DNA of 64,000 nt from assembly GCA_026874595.1 (NCBI GenBank), contig CM049314.1:16360729-16424728 (forward strand), in the 5' to 3' direction. The position numbers were made by a program, and so were the translations under genes. This stretch comes from Sipunculus nudus (taxonomy: Eukaryota; Annelida; Sipuncula; Golfingiida; Sipunculidae). Of this stretch, positions 27,620-37,616 are shown in pieces. Position 1 is the first letter of the stretch, and every line of letters starts with the position of its first letter. The notes under the pieces are model-generated. The model made no database searches. It had not been told where the DNA came from and saw only the letters and a list, made by a program, of their open reading frames with translations.

Positions 27620-30600
27620 ATGGGCACTTTTTACAGACAAGTATTATACCTGCCTCTTCTGGCATTGATCGCGCGCCAGATACAGGCCAATCTGAAGGCC
27701 GCACCCTCGTGGCGTTGGTTAGGAGCGCCGACGGAAAGTGAAATGGCCGGCCCTTTTCAATCGTGTAAGGTAACTGTGAACAACAAGCGTGTTACATGCG
27801 ACGGCAGTAAACAGACATACACGTACCAGCAAGCACGACGTTGCTGTGAGTGTGCCGGTTTAGGACTCCCGCGTACACAGGCATCGCAGGTAGCGTGGAT
27901 GATGGAACTGGCTCCGACGGTGACCAGTGCACATTTCCGCATTGCAATCGAGGACACAAAAACCGAGGCATGCTCCGTTTTCCGCCGAACTACGGGTGCT
28001 TCCAAAAAGAAAGGATGCCATAAACAAAAGGCCGGTTTTTTGTGTTGGCCAAAAACCGGTACCCGTTTTTCAGATCCCGATGATAGGATTGAGCTCGTAG
28101 GGCCGTGGTCAAAGGAGCACACATTTTGCAAAGATACAGCAAATAAGAATTGCAGTGGCATGAAAGAAGTCACTAACAAGGAGGCAAAATATTGCTGCCA
28201 GTGCGCAGGAGGGCGTTTGCCTGTAATATCCGACCAAGGGTATGACTTCAAAAGCTACTCTGTAAGCAAACTGTTGCGACAAGTGAATATTTCAGAAACG
28301 TGGACAATGTTCTCCGAAAACAATCAAGTAATCAAAACTCCGGAATGTCACCTCCTTTATTTTGATCACGATATGAAAGTAGACCATCACAAACACAAGG
28401 TTAAGAAGGGAAACGTCAATTGCGACAAGAAACACAGGTACATATGTGTCCGTCCAGAGTGCTCTGTGGGATACTGGGGACGCAAGTGCCAACAGAATTG
28501 CTCAACAGGATGCTACAGACGCGAGTGTAAGGGATACACAGGAACGTGTTCACACGGGTGCAAGGCCGGCCTCAGGGGAAGACATTGCAATACAACATGT
28601 CAGAGTGGACGCTGGGGTAAAAACTGCGACCATAAATGTTCATCCGGATGCATGAGGGCAAGGGGTGCCAAACCTGTGTGCTATCCCACAAACGGAACTT
28701 GCTCTTGTAAAGCGGGTTACGCAGGCTCGAGATGTAACAAGTTGTGCTCGAACGGAACGTTCGGCCTCGGTTGTAACCTCCAGTGTTCGGCAGGTTGTCT
28801 GCGTGAACCGGACGAAAAGGCGAAAAACAGAACGGTAATCAAAGGAACAGCAGTTTGTCGTTCAACAGATGGGGTATGCGATTGCCGGCCTGGATATAGA
28901 GGCAGAAAATGCGCCAATGCATGCAAGTCAGGTCAGTGGGGTCTTCACTGTGCCTTCAACTGTTCGCAGGGTTGTTCCCGCCGGAAATGCAATACAGTAA
29001 ACGGCGGATGTTCATGCCTTCCAGGCTTTAGGGGTGCCCGCTGCAACGTGACGTGCCCTCCGGGGACATTGGATGATATCTGCACCAGGACATGTTCCAA
29101 TAATTGTGTACCAGTAAAAGGTATCCGTTTATGCGACAAGCAAAACGGGTCTTGCAGTTGCTGTCCAGGTTACTACGGCGATGGTTGCAGCACGGAGTGT
29201 CCTAATAACAAGTATGGAATCAATTGTGCACAAACGTGTCCTGAAAACTGCATGCACGCCCCCGCCAACCATATTTGGAAGATCAGGACAAATGTTCAGA
29301 ATTTGGTTTCCAGATACACGTGGCGTGTGTGTGCAAAAGAGACAGGAGCGTGTAGCTGCAAAGCTGGTTACAAAGGTCAGACATGTTCGGAAACATGCAG
29401 CCAGCAGGAATGGGGTGAAAACTGTAACAGTACTTGTCCGGTCAATTGCAACGGGACCGCCTCGGATTCAAATGTTAAATGTGACCGGTTTAATGGAACG
29501 TGCTTGTGCAAGGACGGCTATAAGGGACACAAATGCGCGGATGTATGCTCTACAGGCACGTGGGGTACGAAATGTTCCCAAAATTGCTCTAGCCGGTGTA
29601 TCACCACAGGTAACAGTCATAAGCCGACCTGCAATCATATAAACGGGACGTGCATTTGCCAGCCGGGTTACACGGGTAAACACTGTGAGGCACTCTGTGC
29701 AAACGGCACGTACGGCCCATCCTGCTCGAAAACGTGCCCAAGCCGTTGTGTGCGTGCACGGAGCATGAATTCTGCTCGGAAAACAACGTATCCGTTATGC
29801 GACCCCATATCCGGCAGCTGCTTGTGCCAGGCCGGTTACAAAGGACAGTACTGCAATGAAACGTGCTCAGCAGACAAGTGGGGTTCAGAATGTGCCTTTT
29901 CGTGTACGCCTGAATGCAATGGATCCGTTGTAGACAATGGTATACCTGTCCGGAAATGCAACATGGTGAACGGTTCGTGCACGTGCCAGGCCGGGTACGT
30001 GGGCGAGCGCTGCACTGAAATTTGCGACGGTGGGCTTTGGGGGGAGGGTTGTGTCAGTGTATGCGGTGCCGGGTGCTGGAATCGCTCCAGCTGCCACCAT
30101 GAAGACGGACATTGTGCACCGTGCATAGACGGGTACACGGGGCCGAGATGTGAGAGTCTGTGCCCGTCCGGTGTTTGGGGAAATAACTGCAGTAGAACCT
30201 GTTCGATCTCTTGTGCGAAAGGCAAATGCAACCCATTCGACGGGAAATGCTACCAATGCATAGCTGGCAAAGAAGGCGACTTCTGCGACGCGGATTGCTC
30301 GACCGGTGTGTGGGGGACTAACTGCAGTAACACCTGTTCGCCGTCCTGTGCAAATGGCAAATGCAACCCAGCCGATGGGAAATGCTACCAATGTATAGCT
30401 GGCAAAGAAGGCGCCTACTGCAACGCGGATTGCCCGACCGGTCATTGGGGGAATAACTGCAGTAGCACCTGTCCGCCATCTTGTGCAAAAAGCACATGCA
30501 GCCCATTTGACGGGAAATGTTACCGATGTAAAGCTGGCAGAGAAGGCGTCTTCTGCGACTCGGATTGCGGCGAAGGGACGTACGGTCCCAACTGCATGAT

Positions 30601-30844
30601 GTTGTGCCCCGTCTGTCCAAACGGCGTATGGTTTAAATGTGATCCCGTCACTGGTGTGTGTCAGACAGGCGGCACAGACCTCGAGGACACTGGTCGGTGG
30701 AGGGAACACTTTCGTGCCTTCTGTTGGAAACCTGACAAAACGGGAAGGCAATGCAGGGACATTAATACAAGCAAGCCTGCCTGGCGTGATGAACACATAG
30801 CGGTTGTCTTGTTAAGCCTCCGCGTTCTGTTCGAGTATGTGTAG
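27620..30844 (+). CDS. Secreted multi-EGF-like protein with N-terminal lectin-like modules, 1074 aa
   Basis: A 1074-residue protein from an ATG at 27620 that opens a signal peptide (about residues 1-23, VLYLPLLALIARQIQA); upstream codons start only with GTG. Two diverged C-type-lectin-like modules (about 45-145 and 150-285) end in RYICVRPEC. They are followed by 14 EGF-like/laminin-type repeats of the MEGF/Draper kind (CxxGxWGxxC...C...GxCxCxxGYxGxxC) and one degenerate repeat. Repeats 12-14 are near-identical tandem copies with a 135-bp DNA period. There are many N-X-S/T sites. The C-terminus has a hydrophobic tail (IAVVLLSLRVLF), too short for a sure membrane span but possible as a GPI signal. 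It resembles scavenger or adhesion receptors of invertebrate animals and is very likely captured from a host. Poly(A) signal at 30920-30925. Confidence 0.9.
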   Translation: MGTFYRQVLYLPLLALIARQIQANLKAAPSWRWLGAPTESEMAGPFQSCKVTVNNKRVTCDGSKQTYTYQQARRCCECAGLGLPRTQASQVAWMMELAPTVTSAHFRIAIEDTKTEACSVFRRTTGASKKKGCHKQKAGFLCWPKTGTRFSDPDDRIELVGPWSKEHTFCKDTANKNCSGMKEVTNKEAKYCCQCAGGRLPVISDQGYDFKSYSVSKLLRQVNISETWTMFSENNQVIKTPECHLLYFDHDMKVDHHKHKVKKGNVNCDKKHRYICVRPECSVGYWGRKCQQNCSTGCYRRECKGYTGTCSHGCKAGLRGRHCNTTCQSGRWGKNCDHKCSSGCMRARGAKPVCYPTNGTCSCKAGYAGSRCNKLCSNGTFGLGCNLQCSAGCLREPDEKAKNRTVIKGTAVCRSTDGVCDCRPGYRGRKCANACKSGQWGLHCAFNCSQGCSRRKCNTVNGGCSCLPGFRGARCNVTCPPGTLDDICTRTCSNNCVPVKGIRLCDKQNGSCSCCPGYYGDGCSTECPNNKYGINCAQTCPENCMHAPANHIWKIRTNVQNLVSRYTWRVCAKETGACSCKAGYKGQTCSETCSQQEWGENCNSTCPVNCNGTASDSNVKCDRFNGTCLCKDGYKGHKCADVCSTGTWGTKCSQNCSSRCITTGNSHKPTCNHINGTCICQPGYTGKHCEALCANGTYGPSCSKTCPSRCVRARSMNSARKTTYPLCDPISGSCLCQAGYKGQYCNETCSADKWGSECAFSCTPECNGSVVDNGIPVRKCNMVNGSCTCQAGYVGERCTEICDGGLWGEGCVSVCGAGCWNRSSCHHEDGHCAPCIDGYTGPRCESLCPSGVWGNNCSRTCSISCAKGKCNPFDGKCYQCIAGKEGDFCDADCSTGVWGTNCSNTCSPSCANGKCNPADGKCYQCIAGKEGAYCNADCPTGHWGNNCSSTCPPSCAKSTCSPFDGKCYRCKAGREGVFCDSDCGEGTYGPNCMMLCPVCPNGVWFKCDPVTGVCQTGGTDLEDTGRWREHFRAFCWKPDKTGRQCRDINTSKPAWRDEHIAVVLLSLRVLFEYV
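30172..30576 (+). repeat. Tandem 135-bp coding repeats (EGF-like units 12-14)
   Basis: Three adjacent copies, at about 30172, 30307 and 30442, are far more alike than the other EGF-like units of the gene. This indicates recent tandem duplication inside the coding region. Confidence 0.85.
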
Positions 30845-30919
30845 TGATGTCATATCCTGACAACAGATCATGACCACACTGCCCGATAGAGCGTGTGGAC
30901 TGCATGCTAGGATATGCAA

Positions 30920-30925
30920 AATAAA
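30920..30925 (+). terminator. Poly(A) signal of the EGF-like gene
   Basis: AATAAA lies 76 bp past the stop. A minus-strand AATAAA at 30986-30991 serves the convergent gene. Confidence 0.55.
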
Positions 30926-31018
30926 TGTCCAGGCTGTCAACCAGATATAGTTTTATTTGATATGAAATAAACAACAGATATATTTTTTATTTAAACATGT
31001 GTGTTCTTTGCTGATGTC

Positions 31019-34000
31019 TCAAATTTGCACAGACGACCTGTCTATTATGCCGGAACGGACACCTGCTTCCGTGAAGGGGTCCATATGCACATCTTTTCTT
31101 TCACTGCTTTCTCCATTTCGCATTTCTCGTTTACACGGGACGCTCGCACTCTCCTTTTCCGCAGCCACTTCTAAATGATTCGAAAACTGGCGCAGCGTCA
31201 TACCTGCGACAGACAGTTGGAATGCCGCGTGCACCACTGCGAACTGCGTTTCGTCCAGCGCGTTCACGGTGCGCCCTCTTTCTGCGGCAGGGTCACCGTC
31301 TAACGGTAACGGGTCAACGTCAAATTCCGGCGTCACGTTCGGAAACACCATTTCGAGGTATGGTTTGACGAGGGCTCTGTTGGTTTCCTTGCGTGGTATG
31401 TACCGCACGGCGTTGTTTGTGTAGGTCGACACTTGGTTGAAGTTGAGCATGTTCATGGTAACTGAAGCCCATTGTTCACGCTCCATGTCTGCGTACGCCT
31501 TCACGTCCGGGACAGCGGTGCTCAGCCGGTGGCCCAACACTTCTCCAAACACAGGGTCCATCTGGTTTGTGACGTCAACGACTGTCGGCCCCGCAGCGGA
31601 CCGGCTTTTTGGCGGCCCGATGCCACCCGATTCTACGGGCCGGTTGGGCCCGTACACGTCTGACACTCCTCGCCACAGGCCGTGCGCGTCGTCAGCTATT
31701 TCGTCCTCAAGTTCCTCTGCTGTCCGCTGTTCCGTTTTACACGAATCGACGGCTCTTTTCACGTCCCGCTGAAGGTTTTTCAGGTGTTTCAAAAGTGCGC
31801 GACTCGGTGGAGCCCTTTCGCCGTCCCACATTGGTTCACCGCCCATTTCTTCTGTGGGTTCGAGGCGTTCCTCGATAAATTTCTCGTAAAGGTGAACGGC
31901 TTCACCCAAGCGACGCTGCTCCTCTTGGTATTCGTTCAGTTGGGCGGTCAGCTGTACGTACCGTTGGGCGTGTATGGCGGCTTGGTGTTTATGCAGGTCC
32001 AGCGCGTGCCCTGACTGTTCCACGAGATCGATCAGGTACTGCATGACCCTTTCGGCTTCCGCGTTCTTGCGTTCTGCCCTTCTCAGGGCTTCCTTTTCAG
32101 CCGACGGCTTACTGAACCAGGACAATGCTTCGGCCACACCCCTCTGCATGTCCAGCTCGGCCGCGGTTCTTTCCAATTCGCGCACGTTGTACCTGACGCC
32201 TGACGTGGCGTCGAGGTCGCTGACTCCAGGGCGTGACAAACTGCCATCGTACAAGCGGCCGGAGGGCAGTCCGTCGCCAGCGTGATCCGTACTACCACAG
32301 ACACGCTGTGTGTTACGTTGAGGGGCACGGCTAAACTTCGGGCCCGTACCCGGAAATGTGGACGATGAAGACAGAGGTGCTCTCGCGTCGTCAAGCGTAC
32401 CACCTGCGGTGATCCGTTTCTGCAGATCACGCAGGTTAGCGTACATGCTACCCCAGTCACCCGCGACTCCGCTCACGATACACGGCACCAGTTTTTTCAA
32501 AGCTCCGCGTGTGATAGCGCTATCGGATTCCGCGGCTGTGCCCAACAGTTTCATCATATCGTCTGTGGTTTTTTCTTTCGCTTTACATGACATCAACTGC
32601 CTGTGAAGTTTAGCTGCGGCCAAAGTGGCCGAATTGACCTTTTCCTCTGCAGCGTTCAGTGCCCTGCGACAGACCTCTCTTTCGCTAGACGGGTCGTCAT
32701 CCTGTTCGGCAGGTTTCTTAGGCATGCTCTTTTGCCCTAAAAGCACGCACGGTTTAGAGTTGAATATGTGCGAGTTTTCTGCTAGGCTTTGTAACAAACC
32801 ATGTGCTCTGCTGTACATCAGAACTTGCCCACAGGCTGTGGCCATCGGGTCGCACCGGAAATGTTTGTGCGGGTATACCACCCCAAACTTGGAGCCCGGT
32901 GGGAAAAATGATTGGTCCATCACAGACACCCCGAAGCCGGACTGGGGTCCCAGGTATACCAAAACGCATTCTTCCGGTGAAAGGACTCGGACATGCCCTT
33001 GTCTGCAGTCGCAGAGCCTCATGGAGCAGGTACGCAAGGCTGACAAAAGAACGCTCTCTGAGGCGGAGGTCCCGATTGTGTCACGTTTCCATCCAGAGCA
33101 CACGCAAGGGCTGAGGTTACCTGATCCAGGGGGTAAACGCACGTAAGGCACTGCGCCCAACGAGAGGGTCCATGTACAGTACATCTCGTAGTTTCCCTGG
33201 AGTTTTACACGCTGCACCACCCGTTGTACGAGTTCTGCAGAAAGCTCTCTGATGTGGTTCTCGAGATAACCTTGGAAATTTTTTACGGACACGCGAATTT
33301 GGGCTGCACACTTTGTGATATCGAGGGGATCGCCCACGGCCATATCAACATGGTGCGCCCATTCCTTCTTGAACTTACCGTAAAGCGCGGTGGTGACGTC
33401 AGAGGACAAAGACCGACACAGGCAAGAAGCGACGTATTGAAAAACGAGCATATCTGTAGGCAGTGACAAGACGGCTCCTGTGCAAGCGGAGGACCCCCCG
33501 GTGAAAGTACGCAGGAGTTCCCTGCTGAGGTCCGTCGGATGAACCAACACAGGACGTGAACCGGCAGCAGACAAAGGCGCATTCGACAGGCAAGACACCA
33601 CGGCGTCCGTCACCTTTTCGGCCGGCGGAGGCCCGTACGCCGTGTCACCCACCGTCGTATCGCATGACGGTACAGCTATGCAACGCACGGAACGGAGTGC
33701 ACGTGCGCGTTTCAGTTCACGGTGCAGCATGTTTCTCTGTCTTGCCAGTTCCACGTACGTGTCTTTCATCCTTTCCGCGTCCCGCCTCGTGCGGTCCAGT
33801 TGTTCGCACAGATTGTGAAATTCCCGACGTGTTTCGCGGTCCCGGACGGTTTGTATTGCTAGGACGTCTGCGGAAACGCGTTCTTTGTCCAGCAGTTCAA
33901 ACCGTTCTTTTAACTCGTGGAGCATGTCGGGATGTCCCTCTGGCCAAGGTGTTGGCACGTCAAGGGATACCCGTTGGGAATCCATGTTTGGTACATCTGT

Positions 34001-34270
34001 GTAATGGGCGTACGCCTTTTTAGGGCCGTAGCCGCCTTCGTAGGGAAACGCTTTGGACCGGACCTGGTCGTAAACTCTTGCATCCTGCCGTAGTGGCGGG
34101 AAACTGCCCGGACGTGACGGGTCCTCGTGTCTGTGCACTTGCTCTTTCAGGCTCCTGTAAGACTGCCTGCACCCGTTCCTGGAGAACGACGCTCGATCCG
34201 CCGGGTATGATCTGTGTTTCCGTCGTGATTCATACCTGAAACGCGGTGTCCACATGCGTGTAGTGTGCAT
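31019..34270 (-). CDS. Large coiled-coil protein, 1083 aa
   Basis: A 1083-residue protein from an ATG at 34270 (a second ATG five codons in). The N-terminus is basic and Arg/Tyr-rich, followed by a coiled coil at about residues 120-185. The middle is globular with Cys, and two further charged helical regions lie at about 545-580 and 745-865 (EYQEEQRRLGEAVHLYEKF...). No membrane segment or signal peptide. Length and coiled coils suit a structural or inner tegument protein; portal proteins of herpesviruses also carry coiled coils, but no motif decides between these. A minus-strand AATAAA at 30986-30991 follows the stop. Possible control site at 34320-34336 upstream. Confidence 0.85.
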   Translation of the reverse strand: MHTTRMWTPRFRYESRRKHRSYPADRASFSRNGCRQSYRSLKEQVHRHEDPSRPGSFPPLRQDARVYDQVRSKAFPYEGGYGPKKAYAHYTDVPNMDSQRVSLDVPTPWPEGHPDMLHELKERFELLDKERVSADVLAIQTVRDRETRREFHNLCEQLDRTRRDAERMKDTYVELARQRNMLHRELKRARALRSVRCIAVPSCDTTVGDTAYGPPPAEKVTDAVVSCLSNAPLSAAGSRPVLVHPTDLSRELLRTFTGGSSACTGAVLSLPTDMLVFQYVASCLCRSLSSDVTTALYGKFKKEWAHHVDMAVGDPLDITKCAAQIRVSVKNFQGYLENHIRELSAELVQRVVQRVKLQGNYEMYCTWTLSLGAVPYVRLPPGSGNLSPCVCSGWKRDTIGTSASESVLLSALRTCSMRLCDCRQGHVRVLSPEECVLVYLGPQSGFGVSVMDQSFFPPGSKFGVVYPHKHFRCDPMATACGQVLMYSRAHGLLQSLAENSHIFNSKPCVLLGQKSMPKKPAEQDDDPSSEREVCRRALNAAEEKVNSATLAAAKLHRQLMSCKAKEKTTDDMMKLLGTAAESDSAITRGALKKLVPCIVSGVAGDWGSMYANLRDLQKRITAGGTLDDARAPLSSSSTFPGTGPKFSRAPQRNTQRVCGSTDHAGDGLPSGRLYDGSLSRPGVSDLDATSGVRYNVRELERTAAELDMQRGVAEALSWFSKPSAEKEALRRAERKNAEAERVMQYLIDLVEQSGHALDLHKHQAAIHAQRYVQLTAQLNEYQEEQRRLGEAVHLYEKFIEERLEPTEEMGGEPMWDGERAPPSRALLKHLKNLQRDVKRAVDSCKTEQRTAEELEDEIADDAHGLWRGVSDVYGPNRPVESGGIGPPKSRSAAGPTVVDVTNQMDPVFGEVLGHRLSTAVPDVKAYADMEREQWASVTMNMLNFNQVSTYTNNAVRYIPRKETNRALVKPYLEMVFPNVTPEFDVDPLPLDGDPAAERGRTVNALDETQFAVVHAAFQLSVAGMTLRQFSNHLEVAAEKESASVPCKREMRNGESSERKDVHMDPFTEAGVRSGIIDRSSVQI

Positions 34271-34319
34271 TTTGTTTTATCATGCCATGGACCGTTTGGT
34301 GACCGATCAGTTGACGTAA

Positions 34320-34336
34320 GTCACAGTAACTGTGAC
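34320..34336. promoter_or_regulatory. Perfect inverted repeat upstream of the coiled-coil gene
   Basis: GTCACAGT and ACTGTGAC flank one base, 50 bp above the ATG at 34270. A TTGACGTAAG just beside it resembles a CREB/ATF site. Probably a transcription-factor or operator-like site; unproven. Confidence 0.45.
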
Positions 34337-34812
34337 ATAAATCACCCCAATACCTGATTCAACCGCTAGGACCAGAAACACAAATACATACACCAAATAA
34401 CGACCAATCTGACCCTTCGTCTGTTGCGCTCATACAACCCGATCGGATATAAGACGCGGGGCGTGAAAAGAGGGATGTGCATGATGTTATACCATTATAC
34501 ATTATAAAACAAAGCACCATCAGTATAGCTCAGGGGACTTATAGTCAACTGAGCTGCAACCGACCCACACCTTAGCTACCACACACGTCATCCATACCAT
34601 CATACATTGGAACGTCATTTGACAAGTGCACAAAACGAAGGCTGGCATAAATGACGTTCATTAATGCTGTCTAACATGAAACACGAAACTATAAAAAACA
34701 AACAACACCGTACACGATACATCACATTTATACCAAGTAACAACGTATAAACAAATCAAATTCATGCCCGTTCATGTCAAATAAACCAAAATATATCTGT
34801 CCATATCACGTT
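34337..34812. other. Intergenic, AT-rich, no gene seen
   Basis: Between the start of the 1083-residue gene and the 3' end of the first ankyrin gene. I see no ORF with support; it is AT-rich and has several TATAAAA-like stretches on either strand. Confidence 0.4.
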
Positions 34813-35607
34813 TCACTCGATCATCCGTAAGAACATACACATCTCTGAATTGTCTGTAGCGTATGCCAGTGAACGTGCTGTTTCCCTATCGTAGGATTCG
34901 AGAGATATGTCAGCTCCGGCTTCTAATAACAGATACTTCACCATGTCCACATTGCCACGCAGAACAGCTTCATGTAACAGTGTCAGGCCTCGTTTGCCTT
35001 CTTTACAGTTGGGATCCGCGTGCAGCGCGAATAAAAGATAGTTCAGCATGTCCCTGGCATCTGCTTCTGCTGCTATGTGCATGCAGGTGCGACCGTCCGC
35101 GTTCATAACACCCGTGAGATTCCTGTAGAAATCCGGCTTGTCCATCATCACAAAGCCGGCCCAGCATGTCAGTGATTTCAAGCATTCCGAGCACTTGCGC
35201 TGGCAAGCCAAGTGCAGTGGGGTGTTCGCGTGTCTGTCCCTTTTCGTAACGTCCGCTCCGCGCATCACTAGATGCCGGATGAGTTGGTGCATGCAAAGTC
35301 TAACAGCCAGCTCGAGGTAGGTTTCTCCTTGTATGTTTACTATGTCGAGGACTCCTGGCCCGTCCATTCTGTCTAGTACCGATATCGCCCAGCCTTCCAT
35401 CCCGGCTAATATGCAATTGTGTAGAAACGTCTCACCGGCACTGTCACGGGAGAGAATGTGACACGGGGTGGATGATACGTCCTGTGGGGCACCAGAAACC
35501 GTGACTTCTTTGGCGGTGCTGTTCTCGCGTATGTCTTTGACGGTGCTGTTTTCGCTTATGTGAAGTCTACGCATCCCAGCCTCGACTGACTCCGTCGAAC
35601 AAAACAT
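34813..35607 (-). CDS. IkB-like ankyrin-repeat protein, 264 aa
   Basis: A 264-residue protein from an ATG at 35607; upstream the frame has only a TTG. About five ankyrin repeats begin at RDSAGETFLHNCI and run through ANTPLHLACQRK, a longer insert, DGRTCMHIAAEA, LTLLHEAVLRGN and a final repeat. The order 'RDxxxNTPLHLAC', a gap, then 'NxDGRTCxHxAAE' and 'ADxN..' is that of IkB/Cactus rather than generic ankyrin proteins. Such proteins hold Rel/NF-kB factors inactive. No DSGxxS degradation motif is present, so it would not be removed by IKK signalling, as with polydnavirus vankyrins. First of three tandem copies. Confidence 0.85.
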   Translation of the reverse strand: MFCSTESVEAGMRRLHISENSTVKDIRENSTAKEVTVSGAPQDVSSTPCHILSRDSAGETFLHNCILAGMEGWAISVLDRMDGPGVLDIVNIQGETYLELAVRLCMHQLIRHLVMRGADVTKRDRHANTPLHLACQRKCSECLKSLTCWAGFVMMDKPDFYRNLTGVMNADGRTCMHIAAEADARDMLNYLLFALHADPNCKEGKRGLTLLHEAVLRGNVDMVKYLLLEAGADISLESYDRETARSLAYATDNSEMCMFLRMIE

Positions 35608-36000
35608 GTCTCTGTCTCTAAACGTGTAAACGAACAGTGAACTGCAACGGTATGTTATCAAATACTACCAGAACAGTCATATATATATACGCTAAAACGA
35701 CATCTATTTTTAACCCATGGAATATCCGAAAGTCACATTTGTGAGGTAATCTCTAATTTTGGTAACGTCGGATTTCCCCACAAATCACAGCATGATAATG
35801 CGTCATCCGACATGTGGGATTTTTGTTCACGGTCACACACAGCCACGTCATTGGTAGTGTTTGTTTAGGGTTGAACAACGGTGTATCCGGAAAGCGAAGC
35901 CCCCCCCCCCCCCCCCCCCCAGTTCATCAGCCAGTGCTGTCATTGCGGGATAATTAGTAGGCACAGTATACAAACATAGTGTATACACTTTCGTATTAAG
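35608..36000. other. Intergenic with 21-C homopolymer
   Basis: The promoter side of the first ankyrin gene and the 3' flank of the second. A run of 21 C lies at 35900-35920. An ATATATATAC stretch at about 35681-35690 may be the TATA element of the first gene. Confidence 0.45.
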
Positions 36001-37140
36001 CTATCCACTCTCGGTCATGCTGTCTTCTTCGCTGTCGCAATTGTCCGGGCGCACAGCACCCAACCCTACAAGAAACATAACACATTCCTCGTGCCCGTTC
36101 GACATTGCAGCTTCCAAGGGAGAACTCCTGTTCCACGCTCGCGCGTGTGCATTCGCCCAACATTCATTTACCAAATATCGTACCATGTCTATTCTGCCAG
36201 ACTCAGCTGCTTCGTACAGTGCAGTCTTTCCCGTCTTTCCATTAGGCACATCGACATCCTCCAGCAGTGGTTTGAGGCAACCTAGCAGGTCCTTGTGCCC
36301 ACCTTCCGCAGCCAAATGTACGCATGTCTGCCCGTCGTAGTTCAAAATGTTCGGCCTTGGGGGGACTCTGTTAAACGGTCTGTAACGTATATATTTTTTC
36401 ACTTCTGCATGTGTCAGGTACAATGTCAGAGCCATAGCACACATCGTGTCACCTCTGGCTGAAGCCAAATGCAACGGTGTGTTCCCGTGCGCGTCTCTAG
36501 CCTCTGTGTCAGCACCGCGAGCCACCAACTGCCTAACCAGTGAATACATACCCTTCTTAACGGCCAGGTGCAAGCAGGTGTCGCCATTCATATCGGTCTT
36601 GTTGATCCCTCGGCTGTGCGTTAGGTCGCGCAGTATCCCCGTGGCAGCACGTTCCCTGCCCCAATTCTTTATGCAACTGTGTAAAAGTGTTTCGTCCGTG
36701 CCCATCCCGACGTCTTCAAATATGTTGTTCACGAACCGCTTGGCGTTTTTCAGGAAAACAGGCAAAACGTGCAACCCAAGACCACGGCGTTTCGCCATGT
36801 GAAAGGCCAACTGCAGAGAGAAAGGGGACCCTTGAGTCCAAAAGGGAGCTCTCTTCTCGTCCAGCTCGGGGTCAAACCCTTCACAAACCGACATATGAAC
36901 CGAGGTACACGTCGGATTCGACACAAGTAATAGCCCGCCAGTTCCGTTGTCAATGCTCGTCAATGAGGTGTCCATTTCTGAAAGTGTTTCCCCTGTATTT
37001 ATGTCATCGTCTATGACATTAACGCTTTCTGTTGAGTACGCAGACTTGTCTATGAAGTTATCACCCTGGGTAGAGTACTCAGACACTTCCGCGCACATTC
37101 TAGCAAGTTCAATTCTTTCAATTTGCCGCCTGCTGGCCAT
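36001..37140 (-). CDS. IkB-like ankyrin-repeat protein, 379 aa
   Basis: The ATG at 37140 (MASRRQIE) is preferred over one at 37197, because the TATA box (37197-37202) overlaps that upstream ATG. The N-terminal ~125 residues are Ser/Thr/Asp-rich and disordered, without a DSGxxS degron. Ankyrin repeats follow from about residue 150: DETLLHSCI, GDTCLHLAVKKG, HGNTPLHLASARG, an insert, DGQTCVHLAAEGG, GKTALYEAAESG, and a sixth degenerate repeat. This order and spacing match IkB/Cactus. The C-terminus is acidic (DSEEDSMTE), like the PEST tail of IkB. Likely role: binding Rel/NF-kB in the infected cell. Confidence 0.87.
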   Translation of the reverse strand: MASRRQIERIELARMCAEVSEYSTQGDNFIDKSAYSTESVNVIDDDINTGETLSEMDTSLTSIDNGTGGLLLVSNPTCTSVHMSVCEGFDPELDEKRAPFWTQGSPFSLQLAFHMAKRRGLGLHVLPVFLKNAKRFVNNIFEDVGMGTDETLLHSCIKNWGRERAATGILRDLTHSRGINKTDMNGDTCLHLAVKKGMYSLVRQLVARGADTEARDAHGNTPLHLASARGDTMCAMALTLYLTHAEVKKYIRYRPFNRVPPRPNILNYDGQTCVHLAAEGGHKDLLGCLKPLLEDVDVPNGKTGKTALYEAAESGRIDMVRYLVNECWANAHARAWNRSSPLEAAMSNGHEECVMFLVGLGAVRPDNCDSEEDSMTESG

Positions 37141-37196
37141 GGTACGGCGATAAAGACGTTCATCCAAAATGTAGACGGTGACACTGTTCGGGCACA

Positions 37197-37202
37197 TTTA
37201 TA
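37197..37202 (-). promoter_or_regulatory. TATA box of the second ankyrin gene
   Basis: The minus strand reads GTATAAATG. It overlaps an in-frame ATG at 37197, which therefore cannot be the main start. Confidence 0.6.
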
Positions 37203-37379
37203 CACAATGCTTCCTAGTGACAACCAATAGAAAGTCTCTGATTGGGGGAAAATTCTCCTGACTCATACCCTCCTGACTTGTTTACGCAAGCATATGATTT
37301 ACATGGGGAAAACCGACGATGACTCACTGATTGTGTGAATTCCAAAACGTAAACCGACGTAGTACACTTCCGGGAAAAT

Positions 37380-37616
37380 CTACCTGTTAGCGGTTATGTT
37401 ACCACGACGTCGTACCCACGTTCTGGCAGGTGTGCAGTAAACAACTGACGCTTGGAAATACCCGGTATGACGCTTAAGTAAAAGTAAAAACCCAATGACG
37501 TAAATGTTTAGATGCTCCACTACTAAAAACACTAATCGGGCGACGTATATTCTGTGTGCGGAGGAAACAGGATTACATCCTGACAGTTCGCTTATTAAAC
37601 ACATAGGCCTCAGCAT
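37380..37616 (-). CDS. Possible small membrane protein, 78 aa
   Basis: An ORF of 78 residues from an ATG at 37616 that overlaps the last 7 bases of the third ankyrin gene. It has a hydrophobic segment (LVFLVVEHLNIYVIGFLLLLK) that could span a membrane and a basic C-terminus. No separate promoter is clear and no family is recognised. It may be chance. The stretch from 37203 to 37609 otherwise holds only promoter sequence of the second ankyrin gene. Confidence 0.25.
   Translation of the reverse strand: MLRPMCLISELSGCNPVSSAHRIYVARLVFLVVEHLNIYVIGFLLLLKRHTGYFQASVVYCTPARTWVRRRGNITANR

Noticed and set aside
29885-30796. 303-codon antisense ORF within the EGF-like gene
   Set aside because: A shadow of the Cys-rich repeats; the plus-strand protein has clear domains.
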